From an uncultured Roseateles sp. (GTDB lineage Bacteria; Pseudomonadota; Gammaproteobacteria; Burkholderiales; Burkholderiaceae_C): a stretch of 64,000 nt of DNA. Positions 24,501 to 31,800 of the stretch are shown here, in pieces. The DNA lies in contig NZ_OY729424.1 in NCBI RefSeq assembly GCF_963422335.1, positions 3,410,001 through 3,474,000 on the forward strand, read 5' to 3'. A program made the position numbers and the translations under genes. Every line of letters begins with the position of its first letter. Within the stretch, counting starts at the first letter, position 1. The notes under the pieces are model-generated. The model did no database searches. It saw only the letters and a list, made by a program, of their open reading frames with translations, and was not told where the DNA came from.

Positions 24501-26909
24501 TCACAGGTCGAATTTCAGCTCGGCGTTGTAGCTGCGCTGGGCGTAGGGGTGGAAGTTCCAGTAGCGGTAGTTGTTCAGGTTGTCTATGCCTGCGGCCAGG
24601 CTCCATTGCTTGTTGATCTGGTAGCGCACACGCACATCGGTGGTGAAGAACTTCGAGAAGGCCTGATAGGCAAAGCCGTTCGGGTCGCTGTTGTTGAGCG
24701 TGCCGTATTGCTGGCCGGAGTAGCGTGCGCCATAGCTGGCTGAGAGTGCAGGCGTCAGCTGGTAGCTGGCCAGCAGGGTGGCGCGCCACTTGGGCACGCG
24801 GGGCTGCTGGCGGCCTATCGTGTCGCCCGGCGTGGTCACGAAGCCGCTGTTCTCCTTGATGGTCGAGTCGGCGTAGGTCAGGCTGCCCTGCAGGTCCAGG
24901 CCCTTGACCATCAGGTCGCTGGACTGCAGCGCCAGCTCGACACCGGTGGTGGCGATGCGGGCGATGTTCTGCACGCTGGAGACGGTCCTGCCCTCGATGA
25001 TGCTGGACTGCGAGTACAGCGCATCGCGCGTGTCCTCATGGAACAGGCTGGTGCGCAGCTGGTGGGCACCGAAGCTCCAGGTGGCGCTCAGCTCGGTGGT
25101 CCAGCCTTTCTCGGGCTTGAGGCCTGGGTTGGTGCTCGGGTCACCGGGAACGTAGGCCCCGGTCGCGCTGACGCCGCCCTGGTAGAGCTCGCCGGCCGTG
25201 GGCATGCGCACCGCCCGACCGGTGGACAGCTTGAGGGTCAGGTCTTGCGAGACCTGATAGCCGACGGCGGCCTTGGGCGAGAAATAGGTCTCGCTGCGGG
25301 CGGCGTAGGCCACCGTGGTGCCGCTGGAGGCGGTCTTGCTGCCGCCCGTGGCCTGCCATTGCTCGAAACGTCCGCCCAGCATCGTCTTCAGCTGATCGCT
25401 GAGCTCCCAGGTGTCTTGCGCATAGGTGCTGCGCAGCTGGGTCTTGCCGCTGAAGGCGGTGAACAGGGCGGCCGGCGCGCCAGCCAGCCAGTCGTCGGTA
25501 TCGCTGACGAGCTGGCGCCATTGGTAGCGGTCCTGCTGCGCGCCGAAGTCCACTTGATGGGCATGGCCGGCCGGACGCCAGACGCCCCTGGCAGCCAGGG
25601 TCGTCCAGCCGGTGCCGGCCAGATTGGTGATGCGGCCGGCGCCGCCGCCATCTGCGCCTGGCTTGGCCCACAGCGGCGAGCGTGCCAGGTCCTTGGCATA
25701 GTCGTACAGGCTGGCGGCCAGTTCCCAATCGAACTCGCCACGGCTATGGCTTTTCAGCGACAGGCCGTGCATGCGGTGCTCCAGCGCTTCGCGGCTCTGG
25801 CCGAAGTCATTCGCTCCGAGCGAATAGGCCTTGCCATCGATGCTGATCGGCGTGGCCTTGGCCGTGCCGCTGTTGGCGGCCAGCGCGTAGAACGGGTTGG
25901 CGGCGGCGTCGCGCAGATAGCTGGTGGCGCTGTTGGTGGCGTTGTTGCGCCACAGGCCGAAGCTGTAGCTGGCACGCAGGATCGGGCTGAAGTCGTAGGC
26001 CAGCTTGACCTTGGCATGGTCCTGCACCGTGTGGTACTGGGTGGCGGCACCGAGCAGCAGCCATGGCGTGTTGCTCTTGTCGAGGCCGGCCATGCTGCCG
26101 GTCACAACCGTCGCGCCGGCGGCGGCTGGGGTGGTCGAGACTGGCTTGGTGACGAAGGTCAGCGGCTGGCCCTCGCTGTCCAGCCGGTTGGCATTGAGCC
26201 ACCAGCTGAAGCTACCTTCGCGGCTGCCCACCGAGGCGCTGGCCTGGTGGCCGCCGTAGCGTTCGTGGGTGCTGTACAGATCGAAGGGCTGGTGGAGCAG
26301 GCCCAGCTTGGCATGGACCTCGAAGGCCTTGGGCATGCGCGTCTGATAGTCCACCACGGCGCCGACCGAGTTGCCCGAGTAGGCGGCCGAGAACGGGCCG
26401 TAGAGCACGTCGACCCGCTCGATCTCCTCTGGCGTGACCAGGCCCCAGCGCGGCGTGAAGCCGGCGCCGTTGCCGAGCAGATTGCTCAGGAGGATGCCGT
26501 CGGCGAAGACCAGCGAACGGGCGCTGTTGCCGGTGCCCGAGGCGCGGGTGGACAGGACGGCATGGTTGTAGTCGCCGGTGTAGCGCTTGCGCACCAGCAG
26601 GCTGGGCAGGTATTTGAGCGCGTCCTCGGCGTCGGTGGCATTGATGTGGCGCTCGATCTCGGCGGCATTGATGCCTTCGATCGTGGTCGGGATATTGGTC
26701 GGCAGCGAGGTCGGCGTGCTGCCGCTGACGCGCACCAGGCCCAGCTGGTGCACCGGACCGCTGAGGGCGGCTCCGGTGGTCGTGCCGGCCTCGGGCTCGT
26801 CGTCGCCGCAGCCTTCGCAGGCGTGGGCCGGGTGGATGGCGAGAAGGGCGCAGGCCTGGGCGCAGGCCAGGGCCACGCTGCGCAGCGCGGCCGGAGTCGG
26901 GGTGTTCAT
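24501..26909 (-). CDS. TonB-dependent outer-membrane receptor, probable copper uptake
   Basis: An 802-residue receptor. A signal peptide ends near HPAHA and is followed by a short Cys-containing segment (CEGCGDD). The plug domain spans about residues 70-210 (ATDAEDALKYLPSLLVRKRYTGD, then PEEIERVDVLYGPFSAAYSGNSVGAVVDYQT) and a 22-stranded barrel ends in an aromatic-terminated strand (YNAELKFDL). Its place between DUF2946 and DUF1775 genes, next to nos, matches NosA/OprC-like copper importers. Substrate specificity is inferred from context. Confidence 0.88.
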   Translation of the reverse strand: MNTPTPAALRSVALACAQACALLAIHPAHACEGCGDDEPEAGTTTGAALSGPVHQLGLVRVSGSTPTSLPTNIPTTIEGINAAEIERHINATDAEDALKYLPSLLVRKRYTGDYNHAVLSTRASGTGNSARSLVFADGILLSNLLGNGAGFTPRWGLVTPEEIERVDVLYGPFSAAYSGNSVGAVVDYQTRMPKAFEVHAKLGLLHQPFDLYSTHERYGGHQASASVGSREGSFSWWLNANRLDSEGQPLTFVTKPVSTTPAAAGATVVTGSMAGLDKSNTPWLLLGAATQYHTVQDHAKVKLAYDFSPILRASYSFGLWRNNATNSATSYLRDAAANPFYALAANSGTAKATPISIDGKAYSLGANDFGQSREALEHRMHGLSLKSHSRGEFDWELAASLYDYAKDLARSPLWAKPGADGGGAGRITNLAGTGWTTLAARGVWRPAGHAHQVDFGAQQDRYQWRQLVSDTDDWLAGAPAALFTAFSGKTQLRSTYAQDTWELSDQLKTMLGGRFEQWQATGGSKTASSGTTVAYAARSETYFSPKAAVGYQVSQDLTLKLSTGRAVRMPTAGELYQGGVSATGAYVPGDPSTNPGLKPEKGWTTELSATWSFGAHQLRTSLFHEDTRDALYSQSSIIEGRTVSSVQNIARIATTGVELALQSSDLMVKGLDLQGSLTYADSTIKENSGFVTTPGDTIGRQQPRVPKWRATLLASYQLTPALSASYGARYSGQQYGTLNNSDPNGFAYQAFSKFFTTDVRVRYQINKQWSLAAGIDNLNNYRYWNFHPYAQRSYNAELKFDL

Positions 26910-27010
26910 GAGGAATCCGTGAGACGTCTGAGATCGTCCGGCACAGCGGCCGTGACGACGGAGGCGCGAGCCCTGACCGTCAACGGCAGGGCAGGCGCGC
27001 GGGCTTCAAC

Positions 27011-27391
27011 TCAGATGTTCAGCGGTGGGGCGCGGGCCGGCGCGGCGCGCCAGGCATGGGCGGTGTGCGGCGCGCTGTAGAAGCGCTCGGGCATGGCGAA
27101 ATCCAGGCCCTCGAGCTGCAGCACGGGGGCGGCGGCCGGAGGCGGTGCCAGATCGGCATGGTGCAGATGGCACATCGCGCAGTGACCGCTGAGCAGCATG
27201 TCCAGCGCCTCGCCTTGCTGCTGTGCGCCGCCGGCTTGCGGACTGGCGGCGCTGCGGCAGATCTCCTGCCAACGGTAGTCGCCGCGCAGATGGCTGACCG
27301 CCGCGCTGATCGAGGGCGCGAGCATCCCCAGCAGCAGGGTCGCGATGGCGAACCAGGCTTGCAGTCGGTGGGGGCGCTTGGGGCTGATCAC
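27011..27391 (-). CDS. DUF2946 family protein
   Basis: A 126-residue protein with an N-terminal membrane segment or signal (AWFAIATLLLGMLAPSISA), the DUF2946 element YRWQEICRSA and a His/Cys cluster GHCAMCHLHHAD (His70, Cys71, Cys74 and following histidines), followed by a Pro/Ala-rich tail. Family members commonly sit beside copper-related TonB receptors. The cluster is suited to copper binding. It heads a unit with the receptor and YcnI genes, with an FNR/Dnr box about 90 bases upstream of its start. Confidence 0.82.
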   Translation of the reverse strand: MISPKRPHRLQAWFAIATLLLGMLAPSISAAVSHLRGDYRWQEICRSAASPQAGGAQQQGEALDMLLSGHCAMCHLHHADLAPPPAAAPVLQLEGLDFAMPERFYSAPHTAHAWRAAPARAPPLNI

Positions 27392-27474
27392 GAGCTGATT
27401 TTAGCCAGGGTTTGCCCCGAGTCCACCGCCGATCGGCCGGGCCGTCGCCGTTGCGTCTTCGAAAGGCCGCTGGC

Positions 27475-27488
27475 TTGATGCACATCAA
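27475..27488. promoter_or_regulatory. Perfect FNR/Dnr-type box between DUF2946 and chemoreceptor genes
   Basis: TTGAT-gcac-ATCAA is an exact match to the FNR/Anr/Dnr consensus. The centre is about 90 bases from the DUF2946 start on one side and about 90 bases from the chemoreceptor ATG on the other. It links the copper genes, and perhaps the chemoreceptor, to the same oxygen/NO control as nosZ. Confidence 0.85.
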
Positions 27489-27570
27489 ATTTTGCGGTGC
27501 TGCCGGGGGGCGTGGCCCTTATCTGGCGGCATCGGCAACCGATGGCAGGGCATCACTTTGCGAGATCACC

Positions 27571-29130
27571 ATGAATGCACTCAGAAACCTCCGCCTTGGC
27601 GTGCGCCTCGGGTCCGGCTTTGCCGTTGTGCTGGCCCTGATGGCGGCAATGCTGCTGATGGCCCTGATGGGCTTGTCGCGTCTGGGCGGAGAGACCGACC
27701 GGATTGTCAGCAGGGACTGGATCAAGGCCGAGGCCGCCGCCACCGTCAACACCCTGGTGCGCGCCAATGCCCGCCGCACGATGGAGCTGTTCTTCGCCAG
27801 CGACAAGGCTCAGCTGGACAAGACCCGCCAGTTCATCGAGAGCAACAAGGCACAGATCGGCGAGGCCCTGGCCACGCTGGACCGGCTGGTGGTGCTGCCC
27901 GAGGGCCGGGCGCTGCTGGAGCGTATCAAGCAGTCGCGCGGCGCCTATGTGGCTTCGTTCTCGGCGGTGGACCGCTTGATCGGTGAGGGCCAGCGCGAGG
28001 CCGCCACCCAGACCCTGCTCAGCCAGACCCTGCCGGCGATCGATGTGTTGCAGGCCGATGTGGCGGCGCTGTCGACGCTGCAGAGCAAGCTGGTGGATGC
28101 CAGCGGTGCCCGGATCGCCACCGACATCGTGGCCACCGAGCGGCTGATGCTGGCGCTGGGCTGCCTGGCCCTGCTGGCGGCCGTGGCCCTGGCCTGGGTG
28201 CTGACCCGCTCGATCACCGTGCCCATCCGGCAGGCCGTGGCCGTGGCCGAGACCGTGGCGGCCGGTGATCTCAGCGCCCGCATCGAGGTGAGGGGCAAGG
28301 ACGAGACCGCCCGCCTGCTGCAGGCCCTGCAAGCGATGACGGCCAGCCTGTCGGCCACCGTCAGCCAGGTGCGCCAGAGTTCGGACTCGATCGCCACTGC
28401 TTCGAGTCAGATTGCCACCGGCAACGCCGACCTCAGCCAGCGCACCGAAGAACAGGCCGCCAATCTGCAGCAGACCGCTGCCTCGATGGAGCAGCTGACC
28501 GGCACCGTGACGAGCAATGCCGACACCGCCCGTCAGGCCTCTCAGCTGGCCGGTTCGGCCAGCGATGTGGCCACCCAGGGTCGCGAAGTGGTCGGCGAAG
28601 TGGTGCAGACCATGAACGACATCAATGCGGCCAGCCACCGCATCGTCGACATCATCGGCGTGATCGACGGCATTGCCTTCCAGACCAATATCCTGGCGCT
28701 GAATGCGGCGGTGGAAGCCGCACGGGCCGGCGAGCAGGGCCGCGGCTTTGCCGTCGTGGCCGGCGAGGTGCGCAGCCTGGCGCAGCGCAGCGCCCAGGCC
28801 GCCAAGGAGATCAAGACGCTGATCAACGACAGCGTCGAGCGCGTCGAGAAGGGCAGTCAACTGGTCGGCAGCGCCGGCCGTACGATGGGCGACATCGTCA
28901 ACCAGGTGCGTCGCGTCAGCGACCTGATCGCCGAGATCAGTGCCTCGACCCAGGAGCAGACCACCGGCATCGGCCAGGTCGGCAGCGCGGTGCAGCAGCT
29001 GGACCAGGTGACGCAGCAGAACGCCGCCCTGGTCGAGGAAAGCGCCGCGGCCGCCGACAGCCTGAGCCAGCAGGCGTCGGAGCTGGTGCGTGCCGTCAGC
29101 GTGTTCAAGATCGCGGCGCTGGCCGGCTGA
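27571..29130 (+). CDS. Methyl-accepting chemotaxis protein
   Basis: A 519-residue transducer. TM1 lies near residues 14-32; a four-helix-bundle periplasmic domain (ETDRIVSRDWIKAEAAATVNTLVRANARRT...) spans about 35-190; TM2 lies near 192-212; HAMP follows; and the signalling domain has the conserved hairpin FQTNILALNAAVEAARAGEQG around 371-391. There is no C-terminal CheR-binding pentapeptide. ATG 27571 is chosen because the membrane segment follows directly and GAGAT lies upstream. The FNR-type box 90 bases upstream suggests expression under low oxygen, so it may guide cells to electron acceptors; the ligand is unknown. Confidence 0.93.
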   Translation: MNALRNLRLGVRLGSGFAVVLALMAAMLLMALMGLSRLGGETDRIVSRDWIKAEAAATVNTLVRANARRTMELFFASDKAQLDKTRQFIESNKAQIGEALATLDRLVVLPEGRALLERIKQSRGAYVASFSAVDRLIGEGQREAATQTLLSQTLPAIDVLQADVAALSTLQSKLVDASGARIATDIVATERLMLALGCLALLAAVALAWVLTRSITVPIRQAVAVAETVAAGDLSARIEVRGKDETARLLQALQAMTASLSATVSQVRQSSDSIATASSQIATGNADLSQRTEEQAANLQQTAASMEQLTGTVTSNADTARQASQLAGSASDVATQGREVVGEVVQTMNDINAASHRIVDIIGVIDGIAFQTNILALNAAVEAARAGEQGRGFAVVAGEVRSLAQRSAQAAKEIKTLINDSVERVEKGSQLVGSAGRTMGDIVNQVRRVSDLIAEISASTQEQTTGIGQVGSAVQQLDQVTQQNAALVEESAAAADSLSQQASELVRAVSVFKIAALAG

Positions 29131-29168
29131 GCCCGGCCGCCATGGCTGGAGCGGGGGCGGGTGGCGCG

Positions 29169-29633
29169 TCAGTCGCCGCCGAGGGCCTTCTCCATGAACA
29201 CGCTGAACGGGTCTTCGTCGTAATCGCCATAGGGTCCGCGGCGCTGGTAACCCAGGCGCCCGTACAGCGCCAGTGCCTCGTGCTGCTTGGGCCCGGTTTC
29301 CAGGCGCAGCAGCGGCAGCCGGGCCTGCCTTGCCTCGGCCTCGAGCAGGCTCAGCAACTGCCTGGCCAGGCCGAGGCCGCGCTGATCGTGACGCACGAAC
29401 ATGCGCTTGAGTTCGCCATAGCCGGGGCAGAAGACCAGGGCGCAGCAGGCCACGGCCACGCCATGGGCATCGCGGGCCACGGCGAAGCGCAGCTGCGGCT
29501 CGGGCACGCTGGACAGGTCCAGCAGATAGCAGCTCTCGGGTGGGTACAGGGTGCGCTGGTAGGCGTCCAGGTCGGCAATCAGGGCCGCGACGCCCGGAGC
29601 GTCATGGCGCTCCAGGGTGATGCTCAAGCTCAT
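29169..29633 (-). CDS. GNAT family N-acetyltransferase
   Basis: A 154-residue acetyltransferase. GELKRMFVRHDQRGLGLARQLLSLLEAEA is the acetyl-CoA-binding region (R/Q-x-x-G-x-G/A variant RGLGLA), followed by LLRLETGPKQHEALALYGRLGY, a typical GNAT motif. ATG 29633 begins one base past the stop of the receiver-domain gene, so they are co-transcribed. The substrate is unknown; the family acts on amino acids, amines or protein N-termini. Confidence 0.87.
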   Translation of the reverse strand: MSLSITLERHDAPGVAALIADLDAYQRTLYPPESCYLLDLSSVPEPQLRFAVARDAHGVAVACCALVFCPGYGELKRMFVRHDQRGLGLARQLLSLLEAEARQARLPLLRLETGPKQHEALALYGRLGYQRRGPYGDYDEDPFSVFMEKALGGD

Positions 29634-29634
29634 G

Positions 29635-30210
29635 TCAGGTGGTTTTGGGCCGCTTGCGCAGCGAGGCCAGGGCCTCGACGCGCTTGAGCAGCTCGCGGTC
29701 GTTCCAGGGTTTCTTGAAGATGCCGTACAGGCCTTGGTACTCGTGCACGCGGGCCGACAGCTCATCGTGGCCGGTGATGGCGATGATGGGCAGATCCTCG
29801 GTGTCCAGGCTGCCCTGCACGGCGGCGATCAACTCGAAGCCGTCCATATTGGGCATTTCCAGATCGGTGATCAGTACCGAGAAGTAGCCGGTGGCCAGCG
29901 CCTCCAGCGCCTCGCGGCCGTCGCCGGCGACCTCGACTTGGTAGCCGGCGCCGACAAACAGCTTGCGCAGCTTGGCCCGGGCCACGGCCGAGTCGTCGAC
30001 CAGCAGGATGGCGCCGGGCAATTGTTCGGTGACCGGCGTCTCGGTGACCGGGGCGGGAGGCGGCTCGCTGACCGGCTGGGCCGCCGGCGGTGGGGGCGGC
30101 GTGTCGTCGCCGCGGCGCAGCGCCAGCACGAACAGCAGGATGGCGAAGGGCACGGCAATGACGAAGGGGAGCAGATAGGTGCTCAGCAGATCCTGGACAT
30201 CAAATTGCAT
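29635..30210 (-). CDS. Membrane-anchored single-domain response regulator
   Basis: A 191-residue protein with one N-terminal transmembrane helix (residues 10-31), a Pro/Thr-rich linker (36-63) and a CheY-like receiver domain. The receiver has the acidic pair Asp72-Asp73, phospho-acceptor Asp116 in ITDLEMPNMDG, Thr146 and Lys167 (FKKPW), so it should be phosphorylatable. There is no output domain and no histidine kinase gene nearby. A membrane tether on a stand-alone receiver is unusual; it may sequester phosphate or bind a membrane partner. Confidence 0.85.
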   Translation of the reverse strand: MQFDVQDLLSTYLLPFVIAVPFAILLFVLALRRGDDTPPPPPAAQPVSEPPPAPVTETPVTEQLPGAILLVDDSAVARAKLRKLFVGAGYQVEVAGDGREALEALATGYFSVLITDLEMPNMDGFELIAAVQGSLDTEDLPIIAITGHDELSARVHEYQGLYGIFKKPWNDRELLKRVEALASLRKRPKTT

Positions 30211-30369
30211 GACGACTTCTCCTCACCTCTTGGCTTGCGCGCGCCTGCCCGCAATCGCGCATTTTGCGCGTGCGTCAGGGCGGTGCCGTGAGCGTACGCC
30301 ATACCTGACCCCTGCAAGGGCCGGAATAGTGCCGGAGATTGCGACAAATGTCCGCAGCCGGCCAGGCAC

Positions 30370-30777
30370 TCAGGCCGGCGCCAGGGGGGGCAGCTGGTAG
30401 TCGAAGGTGTAGAAATGCTGGCCGTCGGTGATCTGGATGTCCATCCTGCCGGTCAGGCCCGCCAGCAGGCCGGTGGCGGTGTCGGCCACGACATGGATGC
30501 TCAGCGACGAGGCCCCGCGGTCCATGCTGCCGCTGTGCTGCAGCACAAAGCTGCCACTGCGGCCGGCCAGGCTGCCGACGACACGCTCCATGGCCACATA
30601 GCCGGCCGATCCCGCCACCGCCGAGCGGTAGGCCAGCATCTGGCCCTTGCTGATGCCGGTGAGGTCGCCATGGAACTGCTTGGCTATCAGCATGCGTCCC
30701 GGCCCCTCCTCGTTGCCGCCGTCCTGGGCTTGCGGGGTCAGTGTCACGTCGAAGGTGCCGGCGGCATGGCTGGTCAT
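30370..30777 (-). CDS. DUF3224 family protein
   Basis: A 135-residue cytoplasmic protein with the DUF3224 pattern: a GTFDVTLTPQ first strand, GRMLIAKQFHGDLTGISKGQML, then the central RVVGSLAGRSGSFVLQHSG and a C-terminal GLTGRMDIQITDGQHFYTFDY. It resembles allene-oxide-cyclase-barrel-like proteins of unknown role. It is followed 23 bases upstream in transcript order by the isochorismatase-like gene, so the two may be co-expressed. Confidence 0.85.
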   Translation of the reverse strand: MTSHAAGTFDVTLTPQAQDGGNEEGPGRMLIAKQFHGDLTGISKGQMLAYRSAVAGSAGYVAMERVVGSLAGRSGSFVLQHSGSMDRGASSLSIHVVADTATGLLAGLTGRMDIQITDGQHFYTFDYQLPPLAPA

Positions 30778-30800
30778 GGTCTTGGCCTTTGGGTGTTGGT

Positions 30801-31340
30801 TCAGGTGCCGAAGCGGATCTCGGCGGCGGGCAGGGCGCGAATCACCGGGCCGAAGCTGGTCAGGTCGGGCAGGGTGGCGTTGTGATGGGCGCGGATCTGC
30901 GCTGCCGTGGCATGGGTCTTGTCATGCGTGGTGTGGCTGTCGGCCACCAGATCGACGGCATAGCCCAGGCCGGCGGCGCGGCGGGTGGTGGTGTCCACGC
31001 AGTACTCGGTGGCATAGCCGCAGATCACCAGGCGCTTGACGCCGGCAGCCTCCAGGCTTGAGCCCAGTTCGGTGCGCAGAAAGGAGTCAGGCGTGGTCTT
31101 GCCCATCACCAGATCGCCGGCCTCCACTTGCAGGCTTTGCTCCAGCGCCCAACCCGGGCTGCCATGGGCCAGGGGGCTGCCGGCACGCTCGTGCTGGATG
31201 AAGATCACCGGCGCGCCAGCCTGGCGGGCGGCGGCGGCCAAGGTGTTGATGCGGGCCAGCACCGCGTCGGCGTCCTCGGGCCGGGGCGCGGCATCAAAGA
31301 GGCCGCGTTGGACGTCGATCACCAGCAGGGCGGATGTCAT
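30801..31340 (-). CDS. Isochorismatase-family cysteine hydrolase
   Basis: A 179-residue hydrolase with the complete catalytic set: Asp9 (LLVIDVQ), Lys81 (VMGKTTPDSF) and Cys114 (GYATEYCVDTT). It belongs to the nicotinamidase/isochorismatase fold, which hydrolyses amides or enol ethers. It lacks an aryl-carrier domain, so siderophore synthesis is unlikely; amidase-like activity on a small amide is more plausible. It may be co-transcribed with the DUF3224 gene. Confidence 0.88.
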   Translation of the reverse strand: MTSALLVIDVQRGLFDAAPRPEDADAVLARINTLAAAARQAGAPVIFIQHERAGSPLAHGSPGWALEQSLQVEAGDLVMGKTTPDSFLRTELGSSLEAAGVKRLVICGYATEYCVDTTTRRAAGLGYAVDLVADSHTTHDKTHATAAQIRAHHNATLPDLTSFGPVIRALPAAEIRFGT

Positions 31341-31405
31341 GGAGTCTCCAGGAGGTCAGTGGGGCTTGGAATGGGGGCGGGAGAGGGCACGATTTTGCAA
31401 GGTAT

Positions 31406-31684
31406 TCAGGGCTTGCCGCTGCCAAAGCGGGCCAGCGTGCGCTCGCGCAGCCGGGCGGCCTCGAGCGCGCGGTCGCGCGGGTCGGCATGGGTGACCAGAT
31501 CGCCGATCAGCCGGCTGGCCGCCACGGCCACCTCCTCGACCGCGCGCTCGAAAGCCAGCCGGTTGGCCTGCGACGGCGCGTTGAAGCCGCTGAGCTTGCG
31601 CACGAATTGCAGTGATGCGGCGCGTATCTCGTCCTCGGTGGCGGGCGGTTCGAAGTTGAAGAGCGTCTTGATGTTTCTGCACAT
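31406..31684 (-). CDS. DUF2277 family protein
   Basis: A 92-residue protein beginning MCRNIKTLFNFEPPATEDEI and containing RAASLQFVRKLSGF, the DUF2277 core, and a C-terminal helical part. A perfect AGGAGG six bases before ATG 31684 fixes the start. No biochemical role is established. It is divergent from dnaE2, and the LexA-type box at 31754-31769 could also influence it. Confidence 0.88.
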   Translation of the reverse strand: MCRNIKTLFNFEPPATEDEIRAASLQFVRKLSGFNAPSQANRLAFERAVEEVAVAASRLIGDLVTHADPRDRALEAARLRERTLARFGSGKP

Positions 31685-31753
31685 CGGGGCCTCCTGTGCT
31701 GTGCAGCGCTGATTCTCGGTGACGGGCTTGCGGCCGGTGCGTGAGGAAATATA

Positions 31754-31769
31754 CTGTATAAAAATACAG
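31754..31769. promoter_or_regulatory. LexA (SOS) box upstream of dnaE2
   Basis: CTGTATAAAAATACAG is a perfect CTGT-N8-ACAG LexA site, embedded in an AT-rich promoter-like segment. It ends 31 bases before the dnaE2 ATG, where LexA binding would block transcription until DNA damage. Confidence 0.9.
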
Positions 31770-31800
31770 TCAACAAGGCATTCGCCCACTGCTTCACGCC

